From positions 124,001 to 188,000 of the forward strand of contig JABYQU010000023.1 in assembly GCA_022264855.1 (NCBI GenBank): DNA of 64,000 nucleotides, in the 5' to 3' direction. Positions within the stretch are counted from its first letter, which is position 1. Every line of letters begins with the position of its first letter. The stretch is from Lenzites betulinus. Its lineage: Eukaryota > Basidiomycota > Agaricomycetes > Polyporales > Polyporaceae. Positions 50,590-62,961 of the stretch are shown one piece after another. The translations under genes were made by a program, and so were the position numbers. The notes beneath the pieces were generated by a model that saw only the letters and a program-made list of their open reading frames with translations, had not been told where the DNA came from and searched no databases.

Positions 50590-51961
50590 ATGTCGGACTC
50601 TCCGCCTACAATAATAGTCGATAATGCTGGTCCTGGTGTCCAGGTTACACTGTCACCAAGTTATACGGGCCAGATTGGTAATGTCTCCGAGCAGGCCAAG
50701 GAATCGCTGGACGGAATCACTCCAAACAACAACACCCTGTTCTTCGCAGCAAACCCCGGATGGAACGTTGAATACACCTTCTTCGGTATGTCTTCCTTAT
50801 CAGCGTCGTACTTCAACCGCTCTCGCACTGAGAGGCTATACCAGGAAATTATATCGCACTTTTTGGAATGGTGCTGCCATTCGTCTCTGGAGATCCTGCT
50901 GTCGCGACGTACGCCGTCGACGGCACCTTTCAGCAGACGACCGTCAACCCCAAGGTTACTCTCCTTGACCCCGACGTTGCTCTTTACACAGTTCAGGACC
51001 TTCTACTTGCCAATCACACCTTGACGGTGAACATCACAACGGCGTCACCAGATAATCCATGGGTGTTTGATTTTCTGCGGGTCGGCCCGTTCCCTCTTCC
51101 TAGTAGCTCAGCTTCAGTGGCTACATCATCCGCGACATCGACCTCGTCTACGTTCTCAGTCTCCACCACCTCCCAACCTACGGGTACTGCCACGAGCACA
51201 AGTGCGTCTGGCAGCGCCACTTCCGCTGCAGCCTCCAATTCCACCCAAGCTTTTCCGACTGCGATCGTCGCCGGCTCAATCGCCGGAGGGATCGCATTCG
51301 CGGCGATCCTGTTCGCTCTAACCTGGTGCCTATGGATGCGATCAAGGCGAAGGAGACGACGAAAGCAGGAGGAAGATGGGTACATTGAGAAACACTACGA
51401 TTCCTCCGGTGAGTTTCACTGTTAGACTGCAGTCAGAACTTGAACCTAGTTCACTCATGATTCGACACCGTTTCTCAAGATCATCCTCCTGTGTCAGCCC
51501 ACCAGCCGACCGTCGCGTATTCTTTGGCAGCGCAGCGACTCCCCAACGGTGCCGTCACTCCGTGGACCCCGCCAAATCGCCACCCACGCCTGTCCGACCT
51601 CCTAATGCATAGCGGGTCGCAGCAGCATTCAGACAGTCAGACGTCTGGAAGTTCACAATATGATCCGAGCCCTACGGTGTCGACAAGAAAGGGCGCGCGC
51701 CCGCCGACCTCTCCTCAGGCATCCAACAGCGGCTTCTCTCCTGGCGGCGCCAGTAGCTTGACCATCCCCGGGGCAAGTTCGACGCCGCAGCTTCCGGAGG
51801 AAAACAACGCAGGTCGGACACTGGGTGGGCTCGTCCCGCCTGAGACTACCACATCGTCACGGCAAGAGGAGGTAGCTCCGAGCGTCCACGAAAGTGTGCA
51901 GGACATAGGCGATATCGACGGCGATACCACGATGGGGCCCCCTCCTGCGTATATACCGTAG
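50590..51961 (+). CDS. Single-pass (type I-like) membrane protein with Ser/Thr stalk
   Basis: There are three exons: 50590 to about 50785, about 50838 to about 51408, and about 51480 to 51961. The N-terminal ectodomain looks like a beta-rich module (PPTIIVDNAGPGVQVTLSPS; YTFFGNYIALFGMVLPFVSG; ATYAVDGTFQQTTVNPKVT; LTVNITTASPDNPWVFDFL). A Ser/Thr-rich stalk follows (SVSTTSQPTGTATSTSASGS), then one span, IVAGSIAGGIAFAAILFALT followed by WCLWMRSRRRRRRKQ, giving a basic stop-transfer. The cytoplasmic tail is Ser/Pro-rich and ends near PPPAYIP, a PPxY-type motif that could bind a WW-domain ubiquitin ligase. No cleavable signal peptide is obvious at this ATG. The layout is common in mushroom genomes; function is unknown. 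Confidence 0.82.
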
Positions 51962-52909
51962 CAAGAACTATAACGAGACTAATGTTTTGGGCACAAGGTC
52001 AGTCTGACCAGTCACGTTGTCCTCAAGCTACGAGGCTGCATTTTACGTGATGATGCAGGGTAATGATAGGGGCGAACTGGAGCTTCTAAGACCCACTGGC
52101 AGGGTCGGGTGTGCATGTGCATGGTTACTCCGGGCCTGGCCATCCCTCTGTCGTCTTCCACCCGTCCTCCGCTTCGTCCAGATAACACATCTCCGATGAG
52201 TACATCGATGAGTATCCGCTGTAATGAATTCGGATCTGCGTTCAAAAAGGTTCTATGGCAACACCCTCCGCGAGATCGATGGAGCACCGGCAGCGTTGCA
52301 TTTGTTCGGAGTATTTGTCTAAACTCCGGCCAGCGACCTCTCCGAACGCCAGTTTTGTGGAGGCTCTTGCGCTCTAACTTATGCCGGATTATATTGAGTG
52401 TTTAGGTTCACGAGCGCATTCGTAGCACACCCTACTGAGTAGTATCGTATGTGGAGGCTGTTGCTTGGGGTCCTGAAGCTCCTGGGGTTGCATCGCGCAA
52501 CTTGTATTCCAGGTGAGTGCGTATTTTTGTTATACAAGACCTCACTCATGTTGCACAGTCATTACGTTTTTGCAGTCATTTGGTCCCCGAATCTCCATGA
52601 GCTCGGGCAGGGTAGGATCGTCTCTGCCTCGAATGGCATGCTGCCCGGCGTTCGTTGTAAGCTTCTCAGAGCGTGCTCTTGGCAATGATACGTCAGGTGG
52701 GGCAGGGTTCAAAAGATCGGGCGAGGGCCGAGTGTATGGGCGCTGCTCAATCATACGGGGAAGTTATTTATATTCCATCGAAACTGCATGTGCGTATCGA
52801 TGGTCTCACCGTGAAGTAAGCGTGCAGTACTACTCCAACATGTTTTCAGCTATTTAACCCATGCCTTCTTACACCGAGCTTGCAGTACCCACCCCCTGAT
52901 TTGCCCTCG
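51962..52909. other. Intergenic region (0.95 kb)
   Basis: No supported gene. It contains the membrane-protein 3' UTR and the promoter of the reductase gene. Confidence 0.5.
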
Positions 52910-54327
52910 ATGTCTACTCCCAAAACGATCCTCGTAAGTCCTCCTGGGACATATTCTAGGCCTACTTTTCTGATCGCGCCCCCCAGGTTACTGGAGCCTC
53001 TGGCTTCATCGGTTCGCAGGTCACGACCCAGCTCCTTGAGGCTGGCCACCGCGTGAAAGGGTCCGTCCGTCGCTGCTTATCCGGATCTTACCGCTCATCG
53101 CATGTCTCAGGTCTGCCCGCGGGGCCAAAGTAGAACTGCTCCGCAAGGTCTTCGGCACGAACCCGAACTTCGAAGCCGTAGAAATACAGGATGTCGCCAC
53201 GGATGATTTTACTGCGACGCTGCAGGGTGAGTTGACGATATTACGGATTGCAGTGGCGTGCTCACACGCCCGGAACGCGATGCAGGTGTCGACGCCATCA
53301 TTCATATTGCATCGCCCCTCGCTGGGCACCAGGATGCTGAGAACTGCTTGAAGGTGAGTCGTCGTTCGGCACATTTTCTAGATCACGAACGAGAAGATTG
53401 ACCGATGCGCTAGTCGGCAGTAGAGGGCACGTTGAATGTCCTCCGCCAGGCCGTGCAAGCCGGGATCCCGAAGGTGGTGTTGACCGGTACATGGGCCTCG
53501 ACTATGAACCGTGAGACTCTCACCATACGTTGACCGCATTATCAAACACTCATCGCTCGATAGCGGACTGGGCGGCCACATATGCCGGAGTGACGTACAC
53601 TGAGAAAGGTATGTGGTTTGTGATAGATATATTGTCTTGCCTCGGTATTGACCTTTTCCAGACTGGGGGGTCACCACACGCGAGTCACTCCTTACCGAGG
53701 AGCACAACCCATTCTACACCTATGGCGGAGCGAAGATAATCGCAGAACAGGCAGCATGGACGTTCGCGGAGGAGCACCCGACGCTCGATCTGGCCGTCAG
53801 TGAGTATACTCGCCGCACGCGCAATCGGGGCCCGGCTGACCTCTTCTCTAGTCAACCCACCCTTCGTCTACGGCCCGGTCGTCCCTGGCCTGGGCTTGGA
53901 CATGATGGGCACCCTTGGCACAAACTACCTCATCTGTCAGCTCATCCTCGGCGAGGCGGGACGTCCTCTTCCCTTCCAGAGTCCCCCCCTTTACTGCCAC
54001 ATCGACGACGTCGCCCGCGCTCATGTGCGTGCGCTGGACCTGCCCAAGCTGCCTGCAGGATCCGACGTCAGAGACAAACGTTTCCTCGTTGCAGGACCGG
54101 GAGCGCTCCCGTGGACCGATGCCGTCGAGATCATCGCTGCCGAGCGGCCTCAACTCAAGGACAGGCTGCCGAGCCTGGAGAACGCACCCGCGCTCCCGGG
54201 CCCGATTTCGACGATAGACACTACGCGCGCTGCTAAAGTTCTGGGCATGACAGAGTACAAGGACAGGAAGACTACCTTGCTCGATACGGTCGACATGTTG
54301 ATCGCAGCTGAGAAGTCTTGGCCGTGA
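52910..54327 (+). CDS. Extended-SDR NAD(P)H-dependent reductase (dihydroflavonol/ketoreductase type)
   Basis: ATG 52910 starts MSTPKTIL, and after an intron VTGASGFIGSQVTTQLLEAG, the GxxGxxG coenzyme motif. Next come HRVKGSVR, AKVELLRKVFGTNPNFEAVE, VDAIIHIASPLAG, EGTLNVLRQAVQAGIPKVVL and the serine strand TGTWASTM. The catalytic Tyr-Lys pair is in FYTYGGAKIIAEQAAW (YxxxK). The substrate region has INPPFVYGPVVPGLG and CHIDDVARAHVRALDLPKLP. About six exons have consistent phases. This family includes dihydroflavonol 4-reductase-like, cinnamoyl-CoA reductase-like and D-lactaldehyde dehydrogenase-like enzymes, usually NADPH-dependent. The substrate cannot be told. It is tail-to-tail with a P450 (127 bp), which does not by itself show a shared pathway. 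Confidence 0.9.
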
Positions 54328-54454
54328 GGCGGATCCAGTCATGACGAGGACAAATGTAGTATGTAGAAATATGGTGTCAACATTAGAACACAATTATAGC
54401 GCGCAGCGGAAAGAAGTGAAGGATTGCTTTGAGACAAGTATGAGTAACGCTCCC

Positions 54455-56811
54455 CTACGGCTCGGCGCTGTCGGCCTCTGCCCTGATGAGCTCTGCTACG
54501 CCGGGGTTCCGGACCTCGAACGAGCACGGGAAAGGTTCTGGTCTGACGATGAGACCAGTTGTGCACTTGTCCTTTGACGGGATGACGGGGTCACCGGTCG
54601 GACCTGCGACAGGCTTGACATTGAATGCCCAGAGCATCCTGCACTCTGGCGTCAGCGTACTCTGTAGACAAGATTATGCTACACCCACCTAGATATCACG
54701 ATGAAAAGCGACTGATTGGCGATGTGCATGCCGGGACAGATGCGCCGCCCAAACCCGAAGTGCAAAGTGAAGTTCTGCAACTTAGGGTGCGTCGCAAGGA
54801 GGAATCGTTCGGGGCGGAACTCTTCCGGCTGAGGGAACAGAGCAGGATCCTGCATAATGGCGCTGTACGTACGTTAACATGTCGTCTCAACTCACTTGTG
54901 GACGAGAGACAACATACTCCATGTTTGCGTACACCGTGGCACCCTTTGGCAAAAACAATCCGCGATAAGTATCATCTTGAGTGAGAGCATGCGGGAAGCC
55001 TGTCGGCGCCACAGGCCACCATCTTCGAAGATGCGGTAAGATACAGGAAAGCAGTCTCTAGCAGCTCAGCGCACCTGGAGACTTCTTTGATGAGAGCTGT
55101 CACGTATGGTAGAGAATCCATGTCTGAGAATTCTGGCATGCGCGAAAACCCGATGACGCGATCAATCTCTGCCTGCGCTTTCCTCTGGACGTCCGGATAG
55201 TGCAGCATCGCGACTAGAAGGGAGGGCGTGAGCATGAGTACTGCGAGATATTCCAACGTGGCAATGCGTACGGAAAAACGCTTCGATGCTGATGACCGTC
55301 TATATGCCGTCCATAAGCAACTTCATTTCCCTGAGACTTGTACAGATTTCCGTTGGCACTTACCGTACCAACACCCGCATCCCATGGCCCCGCGAGGGTG
55401 TATGCCGTCTCTAGGTCAGACAGCCCGAACTCGCCTTGCCTCGACAATGCCAGTGTAGCCATGCTTGGCTGAGCAGTACCTTCCGCCATCCCTTTGTGTA
55501 CCTCGTTCATCAAGGACATGTACCAATCGCGATTTATCTCGCGGTGCTTGTCCACGTCGTGTCGGAACCATTGCAAACAGTACTGTGTGAGGTTTAGAGC
55601 GGTGTGCGGCACAGTGGGTGGAGTCGCTTACCGGCAGTTTCAAGAGGAACGGCCACTGACACAACATCTAGTTAGAAGCCAACGATAGAAGTCACGCTGA
55701 AGGGACACACCGATTCTACCATATACTTCCCAGGCACTCTACGTGGAAATGAACGCTGGTAAGGCGGAGGGAAGAATGGATATAATGCCGAGACATACGA
55801 GAGTCTGAGAATCCGGAGAGTCCCGTGTATATTAGTAGAATTCATGGTGCAGAGCGACCTACACTCACTTGCCAAAATCTAAATGATTTTTGAGAATGAG
55901 TTAGCATGTATGCTTAGAACAGAGCACGGTGCGAGTCATCTCTTACATCCGCCCATCCGAGTGTTAGTCACTACCACATCGTCTTGCAAGCTGCGAATCC
56001 GTCGGCCATACGCCAAAGAGAATATGACAGACATTTGAAATCTAGCAGAGGGTATAAGCACAGAATATCCTTCACGCAAGGGCTGGGAAGCTCACAAGGC
56101 TAGATGGCCCTTATATTCCATAGCGTCCTTGACGTGTAAGAGCTTATGCAGTAGAAGCTTGCTTTCCAGTGACTGGAGCGGACGGTATTGAGCAACAGCT
56201 GTGTTGCTCAAACTTGCTTGCATGAGCTGTAGAAAAGTAAGTCGAATACTTGCAGGGAGCTCAGGGCAATAGTAAATCATACCGCCCGCCACTTCTTGTA
56301 TCGCGGCCCGTACGACATGGTGATAGCTCGGACACCCCAAGAAAGTATCTCACCACTGAGGGCTGGTGAAAACGTAGTAGTGTCGTGAATGACGCTGGAG
56401 CTTACGCCATAATGCTTCGTGGACGTCCTGAGTATATATCAGCACGTTTGTCGAGCATGTCCCAAGCTGCTTCAGCAGTTCCGATGACTGCGGTGGGTGA
56501 GCACAACGATTGCACTGTGCATGTGCAAGACTTACTGATCACAGGTGTGCGGCCCATGTAGAACGACACCACAGCACCTGTACGGAAGAGCGTAGTACGT
56601 TAGAGCCATATCAAAAGAGCGTTGAGAACTTGCCATATTTCTTGTTCCATTCTGTGAACTTCTTCCATGGCTTGGTGGATGGTACGTCCCGACTGTTGTC
56701 CCCCAGAATCGAACGCGGCGGCCCTGGTGGCATTCCTTGCGGACGACGGTACCAGTGTCTCAGGGCAGCAAGAAGCAGGATGCCGAACGCGTACCAGATT
56801 GGCAAGGACAT
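54455..56811 (-). CDS. Cytochrome P450 monooxygenase
   Basis: ATG 56811 gives a membrane anchor (MSLPIWYAFGILLLAALRHW) and a Pro-rich hinge (GMPPGPP). Next come WKKFTEWNKKYG, VVSFYMGRTPVI, GTAEAAWDMLDKRADIYSGR and AITMSYGPRYKKWR over small exons. The I-helix region (AYTLAGPWDAGVGT) leads to LVAMLHYPDVQRKAQAEIDR, the K-helix ExxR in ALIKEVSR, and the heme-binding loop HFGFGRRICPGMHIANQS near 54712-54770, with its Cys ligand. The last exon ends LIRAEADSAEP. More than ten exons. All diagnostic motifs are intact, so it is probably an active ER enzyme. The general sequence style is that of the O-methylsterigmatocystin oxidoreductase-like P450s abundant in mushrooms; substrate unknown. Confidence 0.9.
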
Positions 56812-57317
56812 GATCTACCACTTCCACGAGAAGAGGGATGTAATTGTGCACGAGTGCGCCGAAGAGAGTTGTTTCGCAGCTGGGGATGTACCTCGCGCCG
56901 GCACTCAAACAAAGTTTACTTATATGTGTATCCGGAAGCCGCGTGGTCTTCTCGGGCGCACCGCCGAGGACCAACTCAATATTTGAGTTCGAGTACGTAC
57001 GATCGTGCCGCTTGCAAACCAATTTGAGTGCAAGCCGTGTCTGAGCGGATCGCGGCACCAGCTGTAACATCCTGCTTTAAGCGTCTTCCCACAAGACGGC
57101 CGCTGTCTGCAAGGGCTGGAGATTCTGAAACCATCAGTCAGGGTGGATTATTTCTTTATCAAGGGATGGACCGCCCACTAGTCATTTCGATCGCGCGAAG
57201 AGATTTCAGTAGCCCAGTACAGGAACAGTTGTATGTCACCACAACGATGTATCGTGCACTGATAAATTGACATGAAAAGTGAAGCTATTGTACATAGGGG
57301 ACAAATCAAGCAGAGAC
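56812..57317. other. Intergenic region between P450 and Rds3
   Basis: This 506-bp gap contains the P450 promoter and the Rds3 3' UTR. No gene is supported. Confidence 0.5.
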
Positions 57318-57931
57318 TCAGCCCTTCTTGAACCCTAGGTAGATCTCACCTTGTCAGCGAATCCCTCGAGCTGTCAGAAGACCGACATACCTAAACGACG
57401 TCTCTCGTAAAACAAATCCGTCCTACTAGCACCCAAATTGACGATCTTGGGGCAACCGTCGCGGTCTTTTTCCAGTCTTGTACACTCGGCACAATAGTAC
57501 GCATCAGAAATACCTGAATCTTGGCGTAAGACTATGATAGACCCTAGTTCAATGAGACACACTGACCGGGTGAGCCGCAAATGATACATCGTCCGCCGTA
57601 AGTCCCAAAGTTGCATTCGTCACAGATGCGAACAAGGGTCTCTGGGCGTACGTAGGAATCACAGACCGGGCTAAGAGACAACTCCGTTAATGCGCTTGTT
57701 TGGGAGAATTGATACTCGGAGAAGAACGAACCATTTGCCATCACATTTCTCGCAAAGGCGTCCGATGGCTGGACGTGGACCAGTAAGAACCTGATTGTTG
57801 CTTCACAGAATGGGGGAACATACCGATACCAGGCTGCCTCCTACACATAATCAAATCTGGCACATAAGTTTGTTAATAGCTTGGTCAGTCAGCGTGTAGC
57901 TTATTTGCGCACCCGGATGATGTTTGGACAT
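57318..57931 (-). CDS. RDS3: SF3b complex subunit Rds3/PHF5A
   Basis: This is a small, extremely conserved zinc-knot protein of the U2 snRNP SF3b complex, needed for branch-site recognition. ATG 57931 opens MSKHHP, then after an intron [99 protein letters not shown] and FKKG, with stop at 57318-57320. That gives about 110 residues, as expected. The Cys pairs of the knotted zinc sites are present. Five or more introns divide it into very small exons, and introns whose frames stay open can mislead gene finders. It is divergent from the deubiquitinase, with a mobile-element-like sequence between them. Confidence 0.95.
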
Positions 57932-58084
57932 TGCAGCTGAAAGGTGGAAGTGCGGGGAGAAGGATAGCGGTGGTAGAGAGGGTTCAAGTGGAAGGAGGTC
58001 CTTCGGCGCTCATCTAAGCAAGCTACCTACTATGCTTAGTCAGCATAGACTCGGAACTGCATCCGGACATGTTACGGTAAGTAC

Positions 58085-58373
58085 TACTGTAGCTGCCAGA
58101 CCAATCCGGCGCGTCACAGGTCACACGGGCCCGCGCCGCGCCGCTTTTTGGTGTATGTCCCGCGTCACAACCGTTCCCGCCGCCTCCGCCGGCGGCCCGT
58201 CGCGGGTCACACCCCAAAGTGGCATTTTTGGCGGCCCTGCGGGGCACCGCGCCGCTTTGTGTACCGGGCGGTCACAGGCGCCTGCCGTTCGCGCCGCTTT
58301 TTCGGCGGGACCGCTTCGTGTCCGGCCGGTCACACCCCAAACCCCCCGCCGGATTGGTCTGGCAGCTACAGTA
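58085..58373. mobile_element. Non-autonomous inverted-repeat element (MITE-like), GC-rich
   Basis: A 27-nt sequence beginning TACTGTAGCTGCCAGACCAA (58085-58111) is repeated as a perfect inverted copy at 58347-58373. The 289-bp element has no coding capacity. Its inside is very GC-rich and contains six GTCACA hexamers in one orientation (58113, 58120, 58164, 58206, 58271, 58329), three GCGCCGCTTT-type blocks and a repeated GTCACACCCCAAA. The flanks both contain AGTAC-like sequence; a 3-bp ACT target duplication is possible but not certain. It sits in the shared promoter region of Rds3 and the deubiquitinase. Confidence 0.7.
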
Positions 58374-58776
58374 CTAGTACTGCATGATGGATATCTGCGA
58401 AGCGAATGTCCCGAATTCTAGCATGATACTTTGAAGCAGCCCTCCTGGCTCAAACGCTATGAGATATCGCGAGTGGGCACTGTATGCATCAGCGAGGGTG
58501 GCAGAGACAATGGTCCCGGAGGCCTCGATTACGTAATTGACCCGTCTTGGTCGACCGTCGGGGCTGCGGGTGCGGTGCCATATGTTACACTCTTCCCCAC
58601 CACTCGCTGTACTCCTCTCATCTACTTATTCTTATTCGTTCACGTTTTGTTAAACCGGTACATGCCCGGCGTCGCTATCTTGCCACCGTCTGCGCCGGCC
58701 AGCTTCCCCAAATTTTCACCAGGTAAGAGCCAAGCGTTCACACTACACACCGAAGAGACCCACACAGCGAACAGCG

Positions 58777-61700
58777 ATGCAAAATGGCGGGCCCTATCAC
58801 CGCGACACCATAGCAGAGATCAAGGAGAGCGCGAAAGAGACCGCGCATCAGGCTCGCGGCGCATCGGCTCCCATGCTCCTCAAGTTCGCCCGGAGCCAGA
58901 TCCAGTCTGCACAAGTTCGGGAGAACGAGGGAGACCTCAAGGGTGCTCTTAGTGAACTTACCAAGGCAGCCTCGCTCGTGCAGATGCTGATGGACAGTGC
59001 GGAATTTCGGGCGGACTCGCAGGCGGGGAAGAAGGGTATGTTGTTCAAGGAATTCATGTCCTTCCAGCAGGTATGTATGCGCTTCACAACCGTCGCACCA
59101 TGTACCGGGCGCTTTACTTACAGTGAGTAGACGGATGGCCGGGATCTATTTGGCAAGGTGAAGAATGTGGAGGCGAAGCTGGTAGAACTCGATAAATCGG
59201 TCCCTCAGTACGTCCTTTACCCTACTATCTTCACCGAGTGTGTGAGCTGCGCTACACGCCCTGGTAGTCTTGGTATGATGTATACGCAGTTATTAATTGC
59301 AGGCCACAGGCTTTCGAACGATGAAGACGAACCAAATAGCCCAATTGTCAAGACCTCCGGCGGGAGTATTGCAGACCGTATGCGCTCCTTGCAGAGTGCT
59401 GGTCTGACCGTCGCGACGACGAAACGCATCTCCCGCGAAATCCCTGTCGGCTCACCGCCGCAGTCCCCGGATGTTGCTCGTTTGAATATCTTGTCTCTCC
59501 AAGCCCTTTCTCCACCAACATTTGCGCCTTCGTCCTTCCAGCAGTCACTGGGTTCTCCTACCGTGGCCGCTCCAGTCGCCCCATCTCCGCATGCGTTGGT
59601 ACCGACATCTAGTCTGGGTCCGCCTTCACCTTCCTCCTCCACTTCCTCATCGCCGCGCATGTCTGTCTTAAGCCTTCAAGACTTCACGCATACATTCCCT
59701 TCGATCGACGAGATTGAGGAGATAGATGTGCTGAAGCTTCCTTCAGATCCCACTGGCAGCAGTATCAACGGATCGCGTTCAAGCAAGCCTTCATTGCAAG
59801 ACTTGAAGGCGAATGGGGCTCCTCCTCTCATGCACCCTAAACCGTTCCCTGTCCTCCCTATGGACATGGGCCCCAGACCTTCCAGCACCCCCATCCCACC
59901 TACGATAGACACCTTCCAGAGCCGCCCTAGTTCCCCAGCTCGTATACCCCTCTCACCCACCGTACCGCGCAAGCCATCCAACCTTGCTCTAAACTCAGCT
60001 GTTCAACGGTCCCCGGTGATCTTGCCCATGACCCCAACTGTCGAGAAAGTGGAGCTCCCCTTCAAGACGCTCTTCCCGAAGACGCTTCACGAATGTGAAT
60101 CCAATCCCAACCTCAAAGTGCTCCTTCTGGATGTGCGCACTAGGGAAGACTTCGAGCGTGAACATATTCGGGGCGATGCGGTAGTATGCATCGAACCCTC
60201 TATTCTGATGCGCGACAAGTAAGCAGTGTAGTTTTAACGATGACGTCGCGCTGATGATATTGCAGCGTGACCGGGGAGTCCATAGAAGATGCGCTTGCAG
60301 TCGGCCCACCACTGGAAGCAGTGCTTTTCAAGAACCGCGACAAGTTCGATCTGGTGGCGATGTACGACGACGCATCCGAGGTTGTGGGCGATCCCCGTTC
60401 ACCCTTGTCCGTGCTCTTCAAAGCTATCTATGAGACGGCATTTCGCAAGATACTCAAGAACATGCCGATGCTACTCATCGGTGGACTACAGGCATGGAAA
60501 CGCGAGTTTGGGGAAACTGAGCTCGCGCGTGCAGGATCCGCTTCGCCCAGGCGCCCTAGCCCGCTTGTCGGACTTTCCAATGGCGCGGGTCTGTCTTCGC
60601 TCAACGGCTCGGCTCCCCCACAGACGCCTCCGACGGAAGCCAATGGACTAGGATCACTAGGCATCGGACACGTACGAGCACCTGCAGAGTCATCGATTGC
60701 TGCTCCCGTACCCTCGGCACCCCCTCTCACTGACCTTGCTGGTTTGTCCATCGGGCGTACTCGTTCAGGGACTGAGTCTTCGGTGGATCCAAACGCGCAT
60801 AGGCCGTGGATCCCCCAGTCTAGTGCACGTAGTCCTCTAGAGCCTGTGCCGAGTTCCCCACGGTATGTTGTCTGCGTTCGTGATGTGTGGGCATTGACTT
60901 AAATCCAGCAACAGAATGAGCTTCGACGGTTCCAGTATGTTGCCCCCCATTGTAGACCCTTCGAAGCGACTATCTCGGCGCCCTGCGGTGTCGCGCAGTG
61001 GGTCCAACTCTGTGTCATACCCTTTCAATTCTGCGATACCTGAGAACGTGGGTTCTCAACCCAACATGCATCTATACATCTACTGACGGCCATGCACAGA
61101 CGACTGTACAGCACATGTCGTCTACCATGGTCAATGGCTCTTCCCCTTCACCTATTCAATACCCGCAAATTACTCGCCACATCACCCCACAACTCTCTGG
61201 CTCATCGTTTTCTTCTTCCTCCACCGTCGCCAATGGGTTGGTATCTGTACCACCACAAGCGTCAATCAACCCGTCGCCCCTGGCTCGGAGGAGAAGTGAC
61301 TACATCGACCAGTCTCAAGAGGCGATCAACGGTGTTACTAACCGCACACCCATCGACTACCCCGAACTATCGTCGCAACATATCATCCGTCCCCCACCCG
61401 TGGCAGCCTCATCGACATTGGATAACCGACCGCGCATCATGCCGCCTCAGCCGAACAGCTTCCCACTAGTACATTCAGGCCCGCGACCGCCCATGATCCA
61501 GTCGGACTACCCTGTCACGTACTGGCCTGACCTACAGATCGGAACGTCTGGTTTGAAGAATTTGGGTAACACATGTTACATGAACTCGACTATTCAATGC
61601 TTGAGCGCCACCGTGCCGTTCTCGCGGTTCTTCACAGGTAAGATGGGTCCAACGATCTACCATATGCAGAGGTCTAATATCATTTCTTTAGATGGGCGGT

Positions 61701-62961
61701 GGAAGAACGCAGTGAACATGATGAACCCGATGGGGACGAAGGGTAATCTGGCCAACGCGTTTGCTAACATCCTCCGCGACATGTGGCAAGGCGAGAACGG
61801 AACGTTGTCGCCCGTACCCTTCCGAGTACGTATACGTGCAAGTCACCCATGCGTTCCCGACGCTCACACAGAGGTCTTCTAGCGTTCAATTTGCAGCCAT
61901 GCGCCACAGTTTTCGGGTTCGGAGCAACACGATTCGCAAGAATTCCTGAGCTTCTTGCTAGATGGTCTGCACGAGGACCTTAACAGGATCTTGCGCAAGC
62001 CCCAGATCGTGTCAACACCATATCGCGAGGCGGAACTCGAGCGGCTTCCGCCACAAATCGCGAGCGAACAGGAGTGGCAGATCTACCGCATGCGCGACGA
62101 CAGCCTGGTCGTCGACTTCTTCCAGGGTCAGTATCGCAACCGTATGGAATGTATGACATGTCATAAGGTAGGCTCAGCTCGTCTAGCTCTTTGAAGTTAT
62201 GCAATGCTCACAGGGACGCGTGTTTCCCCAAGACGTCGACGACATACAACACCTTCATGTACCTGACGCTGCCAGTACCAACAACCCGGAGCGGCTCGAA
62301 AGTGTCGTTGCAGCAGTGCATCGACGCCTTCGTGGAGAAGGAGGTCATGGATAAGTCTGACGCGTGGTATGCACATGTCCGTTCCTTGCAATGCCCGCGA
62401 AGCTGATAGCTGTCTCCAGGAACTGCCCGCACTGCAAGACATTACGGAAAGCCACCAAGCTTTTGTCCCTCTCTCGCCTCCCTCCTGTGCTGCTCATCCA
62501 CCTCAAACGGTTCTCGGCGAAGGGCCCTTTCACGGACAAGATCGAGACGACCATCGAGTTCCCACTCAAGGGCCTGGACTTGACGAACTACATGCCACCA
62601 CCGCTCCCACCTGGCGTCGACGCCGGCTCCCAGGTGTCGTATGATGACCCACGCTGCCAGATACCGCCATATCGATACGACCTGTACGGCGTGACGAATC
62701 ACTTTGGGACACTGAGCACGGGTCATTGTGAGTCGCCAAGGCGCTCAAAATACGATATATACTAACTGTGTCCTCAATGCAGATACTGCATTCATCGCAT
62801 CGCGAGGGGGCTGGCTATACTGCGACGATAGCCGGGTGACACCAGCAGATGCGAAGGACGTCGTCGTACGTATCTTTCTGTCGCTGATCGCCACATCTCG
62901 CTCACCACCTCCACAGGGAAAGCCCGCGTACATACTGTTTTACAAGAGGGTCAAGGCGTGA
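58777..62961 (+). CDS. Ubiquitin-specific protease with rhodanese-like domain (USP8/Doa4 type)
   Basis: This is a cysteine protease predicted to remove ubiquitin from cargo, probably at endosomes as Doa4 and USP8 do. ATG 58777 opens an N-terminal helical region (KFARSQIQSAQVRENEGDLK, ALSELTKAASLVQMLM) like the USP8 dimerisation domain. A Ser/Pro-rich linker leads to the rhodanese-like domain (LKVLLLDVRTREDFEREHIR through MPMLLIGGLQAWKREFG), which lacks an active-site Cys. A second disordered linker precedes the USP domain. The Cys box is LKNLGNTCYMNSTIQCL; HDSQEFLSFLLDGLHEDLNR follows; zinc-binding pairs are in CMTCHK and CPHCKT; LLIHLKRFS is present; and the His box is GHYTAFIAS. Stop is at 62959-62961. 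About 12 exons. All catalytic residues are present. Confidence 0.93.

Noticed and set aside
52910..56811. Reductase plus P450 as a biosynthetic gene cluster
   Set aside because: There is no backbone synthase, transporter or regulator nearby; they are followed directly by housekeeping genes.
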